From Flavobacteriaceae bacterium UBA7684 (GTDB lineage Bacteria > Bacteroidota > Bacteroidia > Flavobacteriales > Flavobacteriaceae), in assembly GCA_002482885.1 (NCBI GenBank), contig DLGW01000016.1, positions 259,111 through 323,110 of the forward strand: a stretch of 64,000 nt of DNA, given 5' to 3'. Positions 15,962 to 23,206 of this stretch are shown in pieces (position 1 is the stretch's first letter; each line of letters starts with the position of its first letter). The translations under genes were made by a program, and so were the position numbers. The notes under the pieces were generated by a model, which worked only from the letters and a program-made list of their open reading frames with translations, did not search any database and was not told where the DNA came from.

Positions 15962-18169
15962 TTAAACAATCACCAAACCCTTTTCCCTCAAACTCATTAC
16001 CGCCTTACTAAACCAAAACAATTCAAAGTTTTCTAATTGGTTTTCAAAGTCTGTTTTTAGGTTTGAAAGTGTTTTTGTGTTGGGATTTTGAAGGCTGATT
16101 TCAGACAACGTTTTACACAACCATTCGGCTTCTGGTTTTTCTAAATTGATGCTGAAAGTTTCTTTTTTAGAATGAAAAGTGAGTTGAGCCATTTCCCAAC
16201 TGTTTCCTTTTTTGGTTTTTGTAAAATAACTGATTTCGGGAGTATTCCCTAACCAAATTACTTTTGCGTTGGGTTTTAAGGTGAAATCAGCTGGTTGATT
16301 GAGTATATTTTGGATGTAATTTTTGGGAATGGTAGTTTTAGGAATTTTAAATTCAAACCATTCTTGTAACGGAAAGTCAAACCCGATACCGTGTAGGTAA
16401 TTGAATAATGATTTTTTAAGTCCGAAACTGAACTTTTCATGATTGATTCCTGTTTTGTCGGTAAATTCTAAGTCGTTCAATGCAAAAGGCGCGTTTACTT
16501 CCTTAGCTTTTACTCCAAATTTTTCAGGATTTAAACCAATAGGCGAGTGTGCGGTTAAGGCAAATTGATGCCAAAATCCGGATTGTAAAATACCAGCTTC
16601 AAACAATTGGCGAACCATTTCTAAGGAATCTACGGTTTCTTGAATGGTTTGTGTAGGATAGCCGTACATCAAATAGGCGTGAACCAATATGCCTGATTGG
16701 GTAAAATTTCGCGTTACCTGCGCAACTTGCGCCACAGTGACGCCTTTGTCTATTAAATCCAATAAACGGTCGGAGGCGACTTCTAAACCACCTGAAACAG
16801 CAATACAACCCGATGCTTTTAAAAGCAAACATAAATCTTGTGTAAAACTCTTCTCAAATCGAATGTTTGTCCACCATGTTACGGTAAGGTTGCGGCGTAA
16901 AATTTCTAAAGCAACTTCGCGCATTAAGGCGGGTGGTGCGGCTTCGTCTACAAAATGAAATCCTGATTCGTTGGTTTGCGCAACTAATTCTTCCATTCTA
17001 TCCACCAAAATTTTAGCGGCTATGGGTTCGTAAATTTTAATATAGTCTAACGAAATATCACAAAAAGTACATTTTCCCCAATAACAACCGTGCGCCATGG
17101 TGAGTTTATTCCAACGGCCATCGCTCCACAAACTGTGCATCGGATTGGCAATTTCAATCACCGAAATATATTTATTGAGTTGTAAATCCGAATAATCGGG
17201 TGTACCTACTTCGGATTGTTTGTAATCGTGTTTAGAAGAATTGTTTTTAAAAACTACTTTTTCATCTTCAAGAATAAACGTGCGTTTATATTCTTTTTCA
17301 TTAGGATTTGCCGACAGCCCAAAGCCGACAGCTTGAGCGATGAGCTCAATAGGCAATTCCCCATCATCCAATGTAATAAAATCAAAAAAATCCATGACCC
17401 GAACATCGGTTAAACTGCGCAATTCGGTATTGGGAAATCCGCCACCCATAGCGGTTTTTGTGTTCGGAAAATGCTGTTTGATGTATTGCGCACATTTAAA
17501 AGCACTGTATAAATTGCCAGGAAAAGGCACGGAAAAACACACCAATTCGGGTTGAATTTCTGCTAATTTTTGTGCTAGAATTTTTAAAGTGACTTGGTCA
17601 ATATACGTCGGAGTTTCGTTTAACTTTTGATACAATTCATCAAAGGAATTGGCGCTTCGTCCTAAACGTTCGGCATATCGGCTGAAACCAAAATTTTCAT
17701 CAATACATTCTATAATAAAATCAGAAAGATCTTCTAAATACAAGGTTGCCAAATGTTTGGCTTTGTCTTGTAATCCCATCGTGCCAAACGCCCAATCTAA
17801 ATCTTCCAACTGCGCAAATCGGGAAGCTTCGGGTAAAAATTCTCCACTACAAATTTGATGCGCCAACGTAGGATTATTGCCTTGCAGAAATAAAATCACC
17901 GCATCTATGGTATGAATGTAATCGTTTCGCAAGGCATATATTCTTTGACTATTTTCAGAAATAGCAAAATCCTTACTACTTACTACTTCATACTTAAAAA
18001 TTGTAGTTAATCCCTCTTTCGAAAACAATTTTAATATCACTTCAATCCCCAAATCTATTTGATAGGATGAAATATTCTTAGTGTTCAAAAAACCTTTTAA
18101 ATAAGCCGTGGCTGGATAAGGCGTATTCAGCTGGGTAAAAGGCGGTGTGATGAGGAGGATTGGAGTCAA
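15962..18169 (-). CDS. B12-binding-domain radical SAM protein
   Basis: A 735-residue enzyme with an N-terminal cobalamin-binding-like Rossmann domain (LLITPPF, PYPATAYLKGFL; later AMGGGFPNTELR) and a radical SAM barrel whose [4Fe-4S] cluster motif CxxxxxCxxC appears as CYWGKCTFC near residue 360. The later HAYLMYGYPTQT strand and a C-terminal domain follow. Family members do difficult methylations or rearrangements, or install modifications; no substrate can be assigned. The start is a TTG at 18169: an in-frame stop lies three codons upstream and no early ATG exists. It begins 14 bases after the mobile mystery protein B stop and may be read from the same transcript. Confidence 0.85.
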   Translation of the reverse strand: MTPILLITPPFTQLNTPYPATAYLKGFLNTKNISSYQIDLGIEVILKLFSKEGLTTIFKYEVVSSKDFAISENSQRIYALRNDYIHTIDAVILFLQGNNPTLAHQICSGEFLPEASRFAQLEDLDWAFGTMGLQDKAKHLATLYLEDLSDFIIECIDENFGFSRYAERLGRSANSFDELYQKLNETPTYIDQVTLKILAQKLAEIQPELVCFSVPFPGNLYSAFKCAQYIKQHFPNTKTAMGGGFPNTELRSLTDVRVMDFFDFITLDDGELPIELIAQAVGFGLSANPNEKEYKRTFILEDEKVVFKNNSSKHDYKQSEVGTPDYSDLQLNKYISVIEIANPMHSLWSDGRWNKLTMAHGCYWGKCTFCDISLDYIKIYEPIAAKILVDRMEELVAQTNESGFHFVDEAAPPALMREVALEILRRNLTVTWWTNIRFEKSFTQDLCLLLKASGCIAVSGGLEVASDRLLDLIDKGVTVAQVAQVTRNFTQSGILVHAYLMYGYPTQTIQETVDSLEMVRQLFEAGILQSGFWHQFALTAHSPIGLNPEKFGVKAKEVNAPFALNDLEFTDKTGINHEKFSFGLKKSLFNYLHGIGFDFPLQEWFEFKIPKTTIPKNYIQNILNQPADFTLKPNAKVIWLGNTPEISYFTKTKKGNSWEMAQLTFHSKKETFSINLEKPEAEWLCKTLSEISLQNPNTKTLSNLKTDFENQLENFELFWFSKAVMSLREKGLVIV

Positions 18170-18183
18170 ATTTCTTTATGATT

Positions 18184-18780
18184 TTACGATTGGGCAAAGG
18201 TAATTAAAGGATGAATATCAAAATCATCGGCTTTTTTAACAGCTGAGATATATTGCACTCTGGCATCTGATGCCTTTACTAAATTTTTGCTGCCCCAACT
18301 TAAAAACTTTTGTTGGTATATTTTTTCCATAATTAAATCAGCCATTAATCGGGAATGTCTCCCGTTTCCGTTATTAAAGCAATGAATACTTACCAATCGG
18401 TGTTTAAATCTAATCGCAATTTCAATAGGCAAATAAGTTTCGTTTTGAATCCAAAACATTGTATCATCTAACAATTGTTTCAATTCAATTGGAATTAAAT
18501 AACTTTTTATGCCGATATTCTTTTCGGATTTTCTGAATTCCCCTGCCCATTTCCATACTTCACCGTACATTTTTTTGTGTAAATCTCTAATGAATTTTTC
18601 TGATAATATTTGTTCAGTACTCCACTTTTTACCAAATGTCCATTGAATAGCTTTTTCGATATTTAGCTGCTCAAACTCGTCTAATTCATGTCTGTTGGTA
18701 ATAGATTTTATTTTTAACCCTTCAATATCATCATCGTCTAAAGGCGTTTGTCCGTCTAAATAATCAATTTTTAGTCCCAT
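18184..18780 (-). CDS. Fic-domain protein, mobile mystery protein B family
   Basis: A 198-residue Fic/DOC protein. Fic enzymes usually transfer AMP or another nucleotide moiety to a target protein. The core motif reads HCFNNGNGRHSR: it keeps the catalytic His, the GNG loop and the two Arg, but the metal-binding Asp/Glu of HxFx(D/E)GNGR is Asn and the usual Pro is Cys. The N-terminal LDDDDIEGLKIKSITNRHEL and WAGEFR motifs match the TIGRFAM 'mobile mystery protein B' family as I know it. It overlaps the upstream regulator gene by 10 bases. It may be the effector half of a toxin-antitoxin-like pair; activity is not shown. Confidence 0.88.
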   Translation of the reverse strand: MGLKIDYLDGQTPLDDDDIEGLKIKSITNRHELDEFEQLNIEKAIQWTFGKKWSTEQILSEKFIRDLHKKMYGEVWKWAGEFRKSEKNIGIKSYLIPIELKQLLDDTMFWIQNETYLPIEIAIRFKHRLVSIHCFNNGNGRHSRLMADLIMEKIYQQKFLSWGSKNLVKASDARVQYISAVKKADDFDIHPLITFAQS

Positions 18781-19235
18781 AAATACTTCGGCATTTCATT
18801 AATTATTTCTTGTTTTTTATTTTCAATAGCTTTTTTTAGATGCTCGTAATTGACTTGTTGATCTTCTAATATCATGGATTGATGGGTTCTACTTACAATT
18901 TCTTCAGCAATTTCGTAGGCTCTGTTTTCAATCATTTTTTCCAAACTATTGTGTTTAGAAACAAATCCGTAGACCAATTTCATATCTAAAGATTCCGCTA
19001 CTTGTTTTAAAGAATTAAGTGTTATGGTTCCCGTAACTTCTCTTTCTTCTAATTGTCGGATGTTTTGAGCACTTACTTTCATCTTAGCACCTAGTTGTCT
19101 TAACGACATCCCAATAGCTGTTCTAAAGGTATGAATCCAACCCTTGTAAGGAATAACAACCGATGAAAGCGGTTTTAAAGTTTCTAATTTTTTGTCGATT
19201 TGACTTAAAATGAGTTGGTTTTTAGAATTTTTCAT
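18771..19235 (-). CDS. XRE-type regulator, mobile mystery protein A family
   Basis: A 154-residue protein with a helix-turn-helix of the XRE class (about residues 36-90: RTAIGMSLRQLGAKMKVSAQNIRQLEEREVTGTITLNSLKQVAESL). The N-terminal LDKKLETLKP-like segment and KGWIHTFRTAIGMS are characteristic of the 'mobile mystery protein A' family, which pairs with protein B. The C-terminal helix is charged. The stop codon overlaps the start of the Fic gene by 10 bases, so the two are coupled. Two near-identical palindromes at 19235-19250 and 19268-19283 flank its -7 element and suggest autorepression. Confidence 0.88.
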   Translation of the reverse strand: MKNSKNQLILSQIDKKLETLKPLSSVVIPYKGWIHTFRTAIGMSLRQLGAKMKVSAQNIRQLEEREVTGTITLNSLKQVAESLDMKLVYGFVSKHNSLEKMIENRAYEIAEEIVSRTHQSMILEDQQVNYEHLKKAIENKKQEIINEMPKYLWD

Positions 19236-19250
19236 AAACTTATAAGTTTA
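19235..19250. promoter_or_regulatory. Operator palindrome 1 of the mobile mystery pair
   Basis: TAAACTTATAAGTTTA, a perfect 16-bp palindrome. Its first base is the A of the regulator's start codon (read on the minus strand), so a bound repressor would cover the transcript start and initiation region. Confidence 0.75.
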
Positions 19251-19261
19251 AAAATATAACA

Positions 19262-19269
19262 CAAATATA
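19262..19269 (-). promoter_or_regulatory. Predicted -7 promoter element of the mobile mystery pair
   Basis: On the minus strand this reads TATATTTG, an exact match to the Bacteroidota -7 consensus TAnnTTTG, 26 bases before the start codon. It lies between the two operator palindromes and overlaps the distal one by two bases. A -33 TTG is not obvious. Confidence 0.55.
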
Positions 19270-19283
19270 AACATATAAGTTTA
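19268..19283. promoter_or_regulatory. Operator palindrome 2 of the mobile mystery pair
   Basis: TAAACATATAAGTTTA matches the first palindrome at 15 of 16 positions. Start-to-start distance is 33 bp, about three helical turns, so both sites face the same side of the helix, as for cooperative repressor binding. Confidence 0.7.
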
Positions 19284-19320
19284 AATTTTAATATTTTTTT
19301 AAATGTATAGATTTGTTTTT

Positions 19321-19440
19321 TTGCGTTAGCGGGTGCAGCAAGCTACCATGTAGCGCGGAAAACGCGACCTTAGACTTTAGGCTAAGGGAACGCCCAAATC
19401 AGCATTAAGCTTTTAGCTTTGGGCTATTCAAAGGGCTTTT
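19321..19440. repeat. GC-enriched intergenic element with hairpins
   Basis: Between the mobile mystery pair and bshC. It contains small inverted repeats: CGCG-GAAAA-CGCG (about 19354-19366) and CCTTAG/CTAAGG (about 19368-19387). It begins GCGTTAGCGGGTGCAGCA and contains ACGCCCAAAT. This composition is unlike the flanking AT-rich DNA and like dispersed intergenic repeats in Flavobacterium-type genomes. No ORF is apparent. Confidence 0.5.
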
Positions 19441-19473
19441 TTATGTAATTTTACGTTTTCTAAAAAAGAATCT

Positions 19474-21069
19474 ATGCCAAACGACTGTATCAGCTATATT
19501 CAATCAGGATATTTTTCTGGGTTAATTAATGATTATTTACAGGAAAAGCCAGAGGTTAAATCGTTGTACAATCGTTTTCCGAAACTGGAAAATTTTAAGG
19601 CTCAAATCGAAGAGAAACAAAGTAATTACACGCCTGAATTTCGGGCTACTTTAGTGGAAGTTTTAATTAAGCAAAACCAATCAATTAATCTTTCAGCATC
19701 TACCCAAAAAAACATTCAATTACTTAAAAATCAAAATACTTTTACGGTTACTACAGGGCATCAGTTGAGTTTGTTTACAGGACCGTTGTATTTTTTGTAT
19801 AAGATTATTTCTACCATAAAATTAACTGAACAATTAAAGGCAGAGTATCCCACATTTGATTTTGTGCCCGTGTATTGGATGGCGACTGAAGATCACGACT
19901 TTGAAGAAATCAGCTCGTTCAATTTTAAAGGCAAAAAAATACATTGGAATGCTGAAAGTAAAGGTGCTGTTGGGCGACTTTCTACCGAAGGATTATCAGC
20001 TGTTTTTGAAGTTTTTTCACAAGAATTAGGGCATGGAAAAAATGCAGATGCAATTCGAGAATTGTTCCAATCTGCGTATGTAAAACACGATAATTTAGCC
20101 CAAGCGACTCGTTTTTTAGTGAATGAATTGTTTGGTGCAAAAGGTTTGGTAATTATTGATGGCGATGAGGTTTTACTCAAAAAACAATTTGCGCCGTATG
20201 TTCAAGAAGAATTGCAAAATCAAACTGCTTTTACAACTGTTACAGAAACTATTCAGCAAATGAAAGCTTATCACGCTCAAGTCAATCCGCGTGAAATCAA
20301 TTTATTTTATTTAGAAGATAATCTGCGGGAACGCATTATTTATACCGATGGAAAATATCAAATAAATAATACTTCGTTGGTTTTTTCGGAAGATGAAATG
20401 TTGGAATTACTTCAAAAACATCCTGAAAAATTCAGCCCGAATGTGATTATGCGACCCTTGTATCAAGAAGTGGTTTTGCCTAACTTGGCTTACATCGGCG
20501 GTGGTGGAGAAATTGCGTATTGGTTGGAATTAAAATCTTATTTTGAATCGCAAAAAGTTACTTTTCCTATTTTAGTTTTAAGGGATTCGTTGGTTTTGGC
20601 TACTGAAAAACAATTGCAAAAAGCAGACAAACTACAATTGAGTTGGTCAGATTTGTTTTTAAAACAAGCCGATTTGATTCGTTTAAAAACCCATCAGTTA
20701 TCGGAATTCCCTATTGATTTAAGCAGTTATAAAATTCAATTACAACAACAATTTGCCCAATTGCATGCATTAGCCAAGCAAACCGATGCTTCATTTTCAG
20801 GGGCTGTATCGGCTCAAGAAAAAAAGCAATTAAACGGATTATATAAACTAGAAAAACGTTTATTAAAAGCACAAATACGCAAACAATCCGAAATTTTGGA
20901 ACGCATCACTTCATTGCAGAACGAATTATTCCCGAATCAAGGTTTGCAAGAACGCCAACTGAATTTTGCGGAGTTTTATTTGGAATTTGGAGAGGGTTTC
21001 TTTGAAAAACTATTCCTAGTACAAAATCCGTTACAATTATCGTTTAAGATGGTTTCAAATGGATTCTAA
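19474..21069 (+). CDS. bshC: Bacillithiol biosynthesis cysteine-adding enzyme BshC
   Basis: Putative last step of bacillithiol synthesis: joins cysteine to GlcN-malate. The product has 531 residues, typical of BshC. Recognisable features are FTVTTGHQLSLFTGPLYFLYKI (nucleotide-binding Rossmann start), VPVYWMATEDHDFEEI, FVNELFGAKGLVIIDGD-like strand-loop, and a C-terminal coiled-coil (LNGLYKLEKRLLKAQIRKQ). The ATG at 19474 is followed directly by conserved sequence. It stands alone on the plus strand and converges with the alcohol dehydrogenase gene (10-base gap). bshA and bshB are not in the window. Confidence 0.95.
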   Translation: MPNDCISYIQSGYFSGLINDYLQEKPEVKSLYNRFPKLENFKAQIEEKQSNYTPEFRATLVEVLIKQNQSINLSASTQKNIQLLKNQNTFTVTTGHQLSLFTGPLYFLYKIISTIKLTEQLKAEYPTFDFVPVYWMATEDHDFEEISSFNFKGKKIHWNAESKGAVGRLSTEGLSAVFEVFSQELGHGKNADAIRELFQSAYVKHDNLAQATRFLVNELFGAKGLVIIDGDEVLLKKQFAPYVQEELQNQTAFTTVTETIQQMKAYHAQVNPREINLFYLEDNLRERIIYTDGKYQINNTSLVFSEDEMLELLQKHPEKFSPNVIMRPLYQEVVLPNLAYIGGGGEIAYWLELKSYFESQKVTFPILVLRDSLVLATEKQLQKADKLQLSWSDLFLKQADLIRLKTHQLSEFPIDLSSYKIQLQQQFAQLHALAKQTDASFSGAVSAQEKKQLNGLYKLEKRLLKAQIRKQSEILERITSLQNELFPNQGLQERQLNFAEFYLEFGEGFFEKLFLVQNPLQLSFKMVSNGF

Positions 21070-21079
21070 TTTCAAAAAA

Positions 21080-22240
21080 TTAATAACTCAATTCCACAAT
21101 TTCCTTTACTTTTTCAAGGGTTACTTTTTGATTTTCGCCCAAACCAAGCCAACCTCTTTCTGTAAATCTTTCTACCACAATATCAGCTGTTTTTTTGTAG
21201 TCGTTGGTGTAATCTGAAAGTTTGGTTTGTATGCCCATTTGGTGGAAAAATGCAATGGTTTTTTCAATTGCTAATTGTGCTTTTTCTTCGGTGTTTCCCT
21301 CTGTGATTTTCCAAACTCTTTCTGCGTATTGGGCTAATTTTTCTTTTTTACCCTCAAACATCACTCGGTATAAATTAGGGCCAATAATTGCTAAAGTACG
21401 AGCATGGTCAATTTCGAATAGGGCGGTTAATTCATGCCCAATCATGTGTGTTGCCCAATCACTGGGTACGCCTTTTTGAATTAAACCATTTAACGCCATC
21501 GTACAACACCACATAAAATTGCTAGCTAAAGTATAATCCGAAGGATTTTCGACCACTTTAGGCCCAATTTCAATTAATGTTTGTAAAATACCTTCTGCAA
21601 TCCGGTCTTGTAAAAAAGCATCGTGTGTATAGGTTAAATATTGTTCGGTAACATGCGTAAAAGCATCAACAATGCCATTCTCAATTTGACGTTTTGGCAA
21701 CGAAGCGACTACTGTGGGGTCGCAAATTGAAAATTTCGGAAACAAAGCAGCACCTCCGGTAGTTAATTTTTCTTGAGTAGCCTCAATAGTTACCACAGCA
21801 CCCGAATTCATTTCGCTTCCCGTAGCAGGCAAAGTAAGTACTGTACCAAACGGAAAAGCTTTTTCTTTGATTAAGATTCTTTTCTTTAAAATATCTATCG
21901 GATTACCGTCAAAATACATTGCTCCAGAAATGAATTTTGCGCCGTCAATCACGCTTCCACCACCTACAGCCAACATAAAAGTGATGTTCTCTTTTTTAAT
22001 GATTTCTACGGCTTTGATTAGGGTTTCATATCTCGGATTGGGTTCTACACCTCCGAACTCAATAATTTCAACTCCATTTAGAGCTTGTTTTACTTGATCA
22101 TATATCCCGTTCTTGAAAATGCTTCCACCTCCGTACAATAGTAATATTTTACTTCCTTTGGCAACTAGGTTATTCAGTTGTGCGATTTGTCCTTTTCCAA
22201 AAATATATTTGGTCGGATTGTATAATTCAAAGTTCAACAT
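21080..22240 (-). CDS. Iron-containing alcohol dehydrogenase (YqhD/BdhA type)
   Basis: A 386-residue group III metal-dependent dehydrogenase that probably reduces aldehydes with NADPH. The nucleotide-binding GGGSVIDGAKF motif near residue 95 resembles that of YqhD. Metal ligands are visible as the Asp and His of GIVDAFTHVTEQ, and the His of GHELTALFEIDHA. The opening FELYNPTKYIFGKGQ is typical. A role in aldehyde detoxification or fermentation-type redox balance is inferred. It is preceded by a bidirectional hairpin and a palindromic repeat, so it is transcribed on its own. Confidence 0.9.
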   Translation of the reverse strand: MLNFELYNPTKYIFGKGQIAQLNNLVAKGSKILLLYGGGSIFKNGIYDQVKQALNGVEIIEFGGVEPNPRYETLIKAVEIIKKENITFMLAVGGGSVIDGAKFISGAMYFDGNPIDILKKRILIKEKAFPFGTVLTLPATGSEMNSGAVVTIEATQEKLTTGGAALFPKFSICDPTVVASLPKRQIENGIVDAFTHVTEQYLTYTHDAFLQDRIAEGILQTLIEIGPKVVENPSDYTLASNFMWCCTMALNGLIQKGVPSDWATHMIGHELTALFEIDHARTLAIIGPNLYRVMFEGKKEKLAQYAERVWKITEGNTEEKAQLAIEKTIAFFHQMGIQTKLSDYTNDYKKTADIVVERFTERGWLGLGENQKVTLEKVKEIVELSY

Positions 22241-22281
22241 GATTTTTTTGGTTTAAATATCCAAAGGCTAAGTTAAAAAAC

Positions 22282-22330
22282 AATCCTTATAACAATCCGT
22301 GTTAAAGTAGATTGTTATAAGGATTTTTTA
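22282..22330. terminator. Hairpin terminator upstream of the alcohol dehydrogenase gene
   Basis: AATCCTTATAACAAT pairs perfectly with ATTGTTATAAGGATT (15-bp stem, 14-base loop). A T run follows on the plus strand and, read on the minus strand, G-TTTTTT follows too. On the minus strand it would stop read-through from the lipocalin-like gene into the dehydrogenase gene. Confidence 0.75.
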
Positions 22331-22334
22331 GGGC

Positions 22335-22440
22335 AAATCCCCGCTTTGTTTAGGCAAAGCGCGGTCGGGTTTTTCGCTGTATCTTTGGTTTCGTTAGCAC
22401 TTCACCAAAGGATGACACTACAACCCCTTTTGCGGATTTT
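22335..22440. repeat. Palindromic intergenic repeat
   Basis: Contains a hairpin CGCTTTG/CAAAGCG (about 22342-22361), a second arm TTTGGT...ACCAAA (about 22383-22408), and outer ends AAATCC...GGATTT that pair with a small bulge. It is richer in G and C than its surroundings. Phrases such as TTTTTCGCTGTATCTTTGG and GATGACACTACAACCCC suggest a dispersed element of this genome type. No coding signal. Confidence 0.55.
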
Positions 22441-22449
22441 AGGATTTTA

Positions 22450-22980
22450 TTATTTTCTTTTAAAAGTAAAATAAGATGTTATTTTAACTGTAGAAGTCAT
22501 ACCTCCGCCTAAGTCCGTCACTTCGTTTTGGTCGGCTTTATATTTTAAGGTGGTTGCCGTTAATTCTGTGATTGTACTTTCGGTGGTATTAATTGTAAGT
22601 TTTGTACCATCTTTAGTCCAAGTTGCTTCATTATTAAAACTGGTTGGAACATCTTGTTCGATAACAGTTCCTGAAGTTGTGGTTTTTAAATGAACAGTAT
22701 AACTACCTGTGGCTTTAACTTTGTTTGGACCTTCTGTAACGCTCATTGTAGCGTTGATGTTTTTACCTACACCTTCATAAGAGGAAACCAAACTACCTCC
22801 TGTATAACTTGTAGTATTTGTACCGTTGTAATTAAAAGAAACCATTTCCCAGTTCCCAATGATTGAAGCAGAAGTGTCTGACGTATTACTGTTGTTTGTT
22901 GCTGGAGCATCATCTTTACTACAGCTGATAGTTAATAAGAACATTAAGCATCCAACCATCATTTTTGAAGTTTTTTTCAT
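22450..22980 (-). CDS. Lipocalin-like domain lipoprotein
   Basis: A 176-residue exported lipoprotein: the signal ends LTISCSKDD, a lipobox followed by an acidic/lysine stretch, with Cys at about residue 20. After a low-complexity N/T/S linker, the domain begins SIIGNWEMVSFNYNG, the start of lipocalin-like domains common in Bacteroidota surface lipoproteins, and continues as alternating strands (ATWTKDGTKLTINTT, STVKITSYFTFKRK). Ligand unknown. It is monocistronic: the T9SS gene terminator lies upstream and a hairpin downstream. Confidence 0.8.
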   Translation of the reverse strand: MKKTSKMMVGCLMFLLTISCSKDDAPATNNSNTSDTSASIIGNWEMVSFNYNGTNTTSYTGGSLVSSYEGVGKNINATMSVTEGPNKVKATGSYTVHLKTTTSGTVIEQDVPTSFNNEATWTKDGTKLTINTTESTITELTATTLKYKADQNEVTDLGGGMTSTVKITSYFTFKRK

Positions 22981-23160
22981 AAGATTTTTTTTTTGAAGTT
23001 CGTGTAAAAGTATAATTTTATTAGTGTAATTAGAAAATGGTCTTATAAATAGTTTTTAATTAATTACATATTGTTACCGTGCAGGCTAGACATGTTGCTC
23101 TCTGAGGATTAGTTTTTTTAGCATTGGTTACGTAATTGCAAATCCAATTGGTTAAATAAA

Positions 23161-23184
23161 AAAAGCGGGATACTTCCCGCTTTT
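23161..23184. terminator. Terminator after the T9SS repeat protein gene
   Basis: AAAAGCGGGA-TACT-TCCCGCTTTT, a perfect 10-bp stem. On the minus strand it is followed by more T residues. It ends the transcript of the 23207-25156 gene. Confidence 0.88.
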
Positions 23185-23206
23185 AATAATTATCTAAAAA
23201 AGTAAT

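Noticed and set aside
22241..22449. A small ORF in the palindromic region before the lipocalin-like gene
   Set aside because: No frame there has a plausible start and length; the sequence is dominated by inverted repeats.
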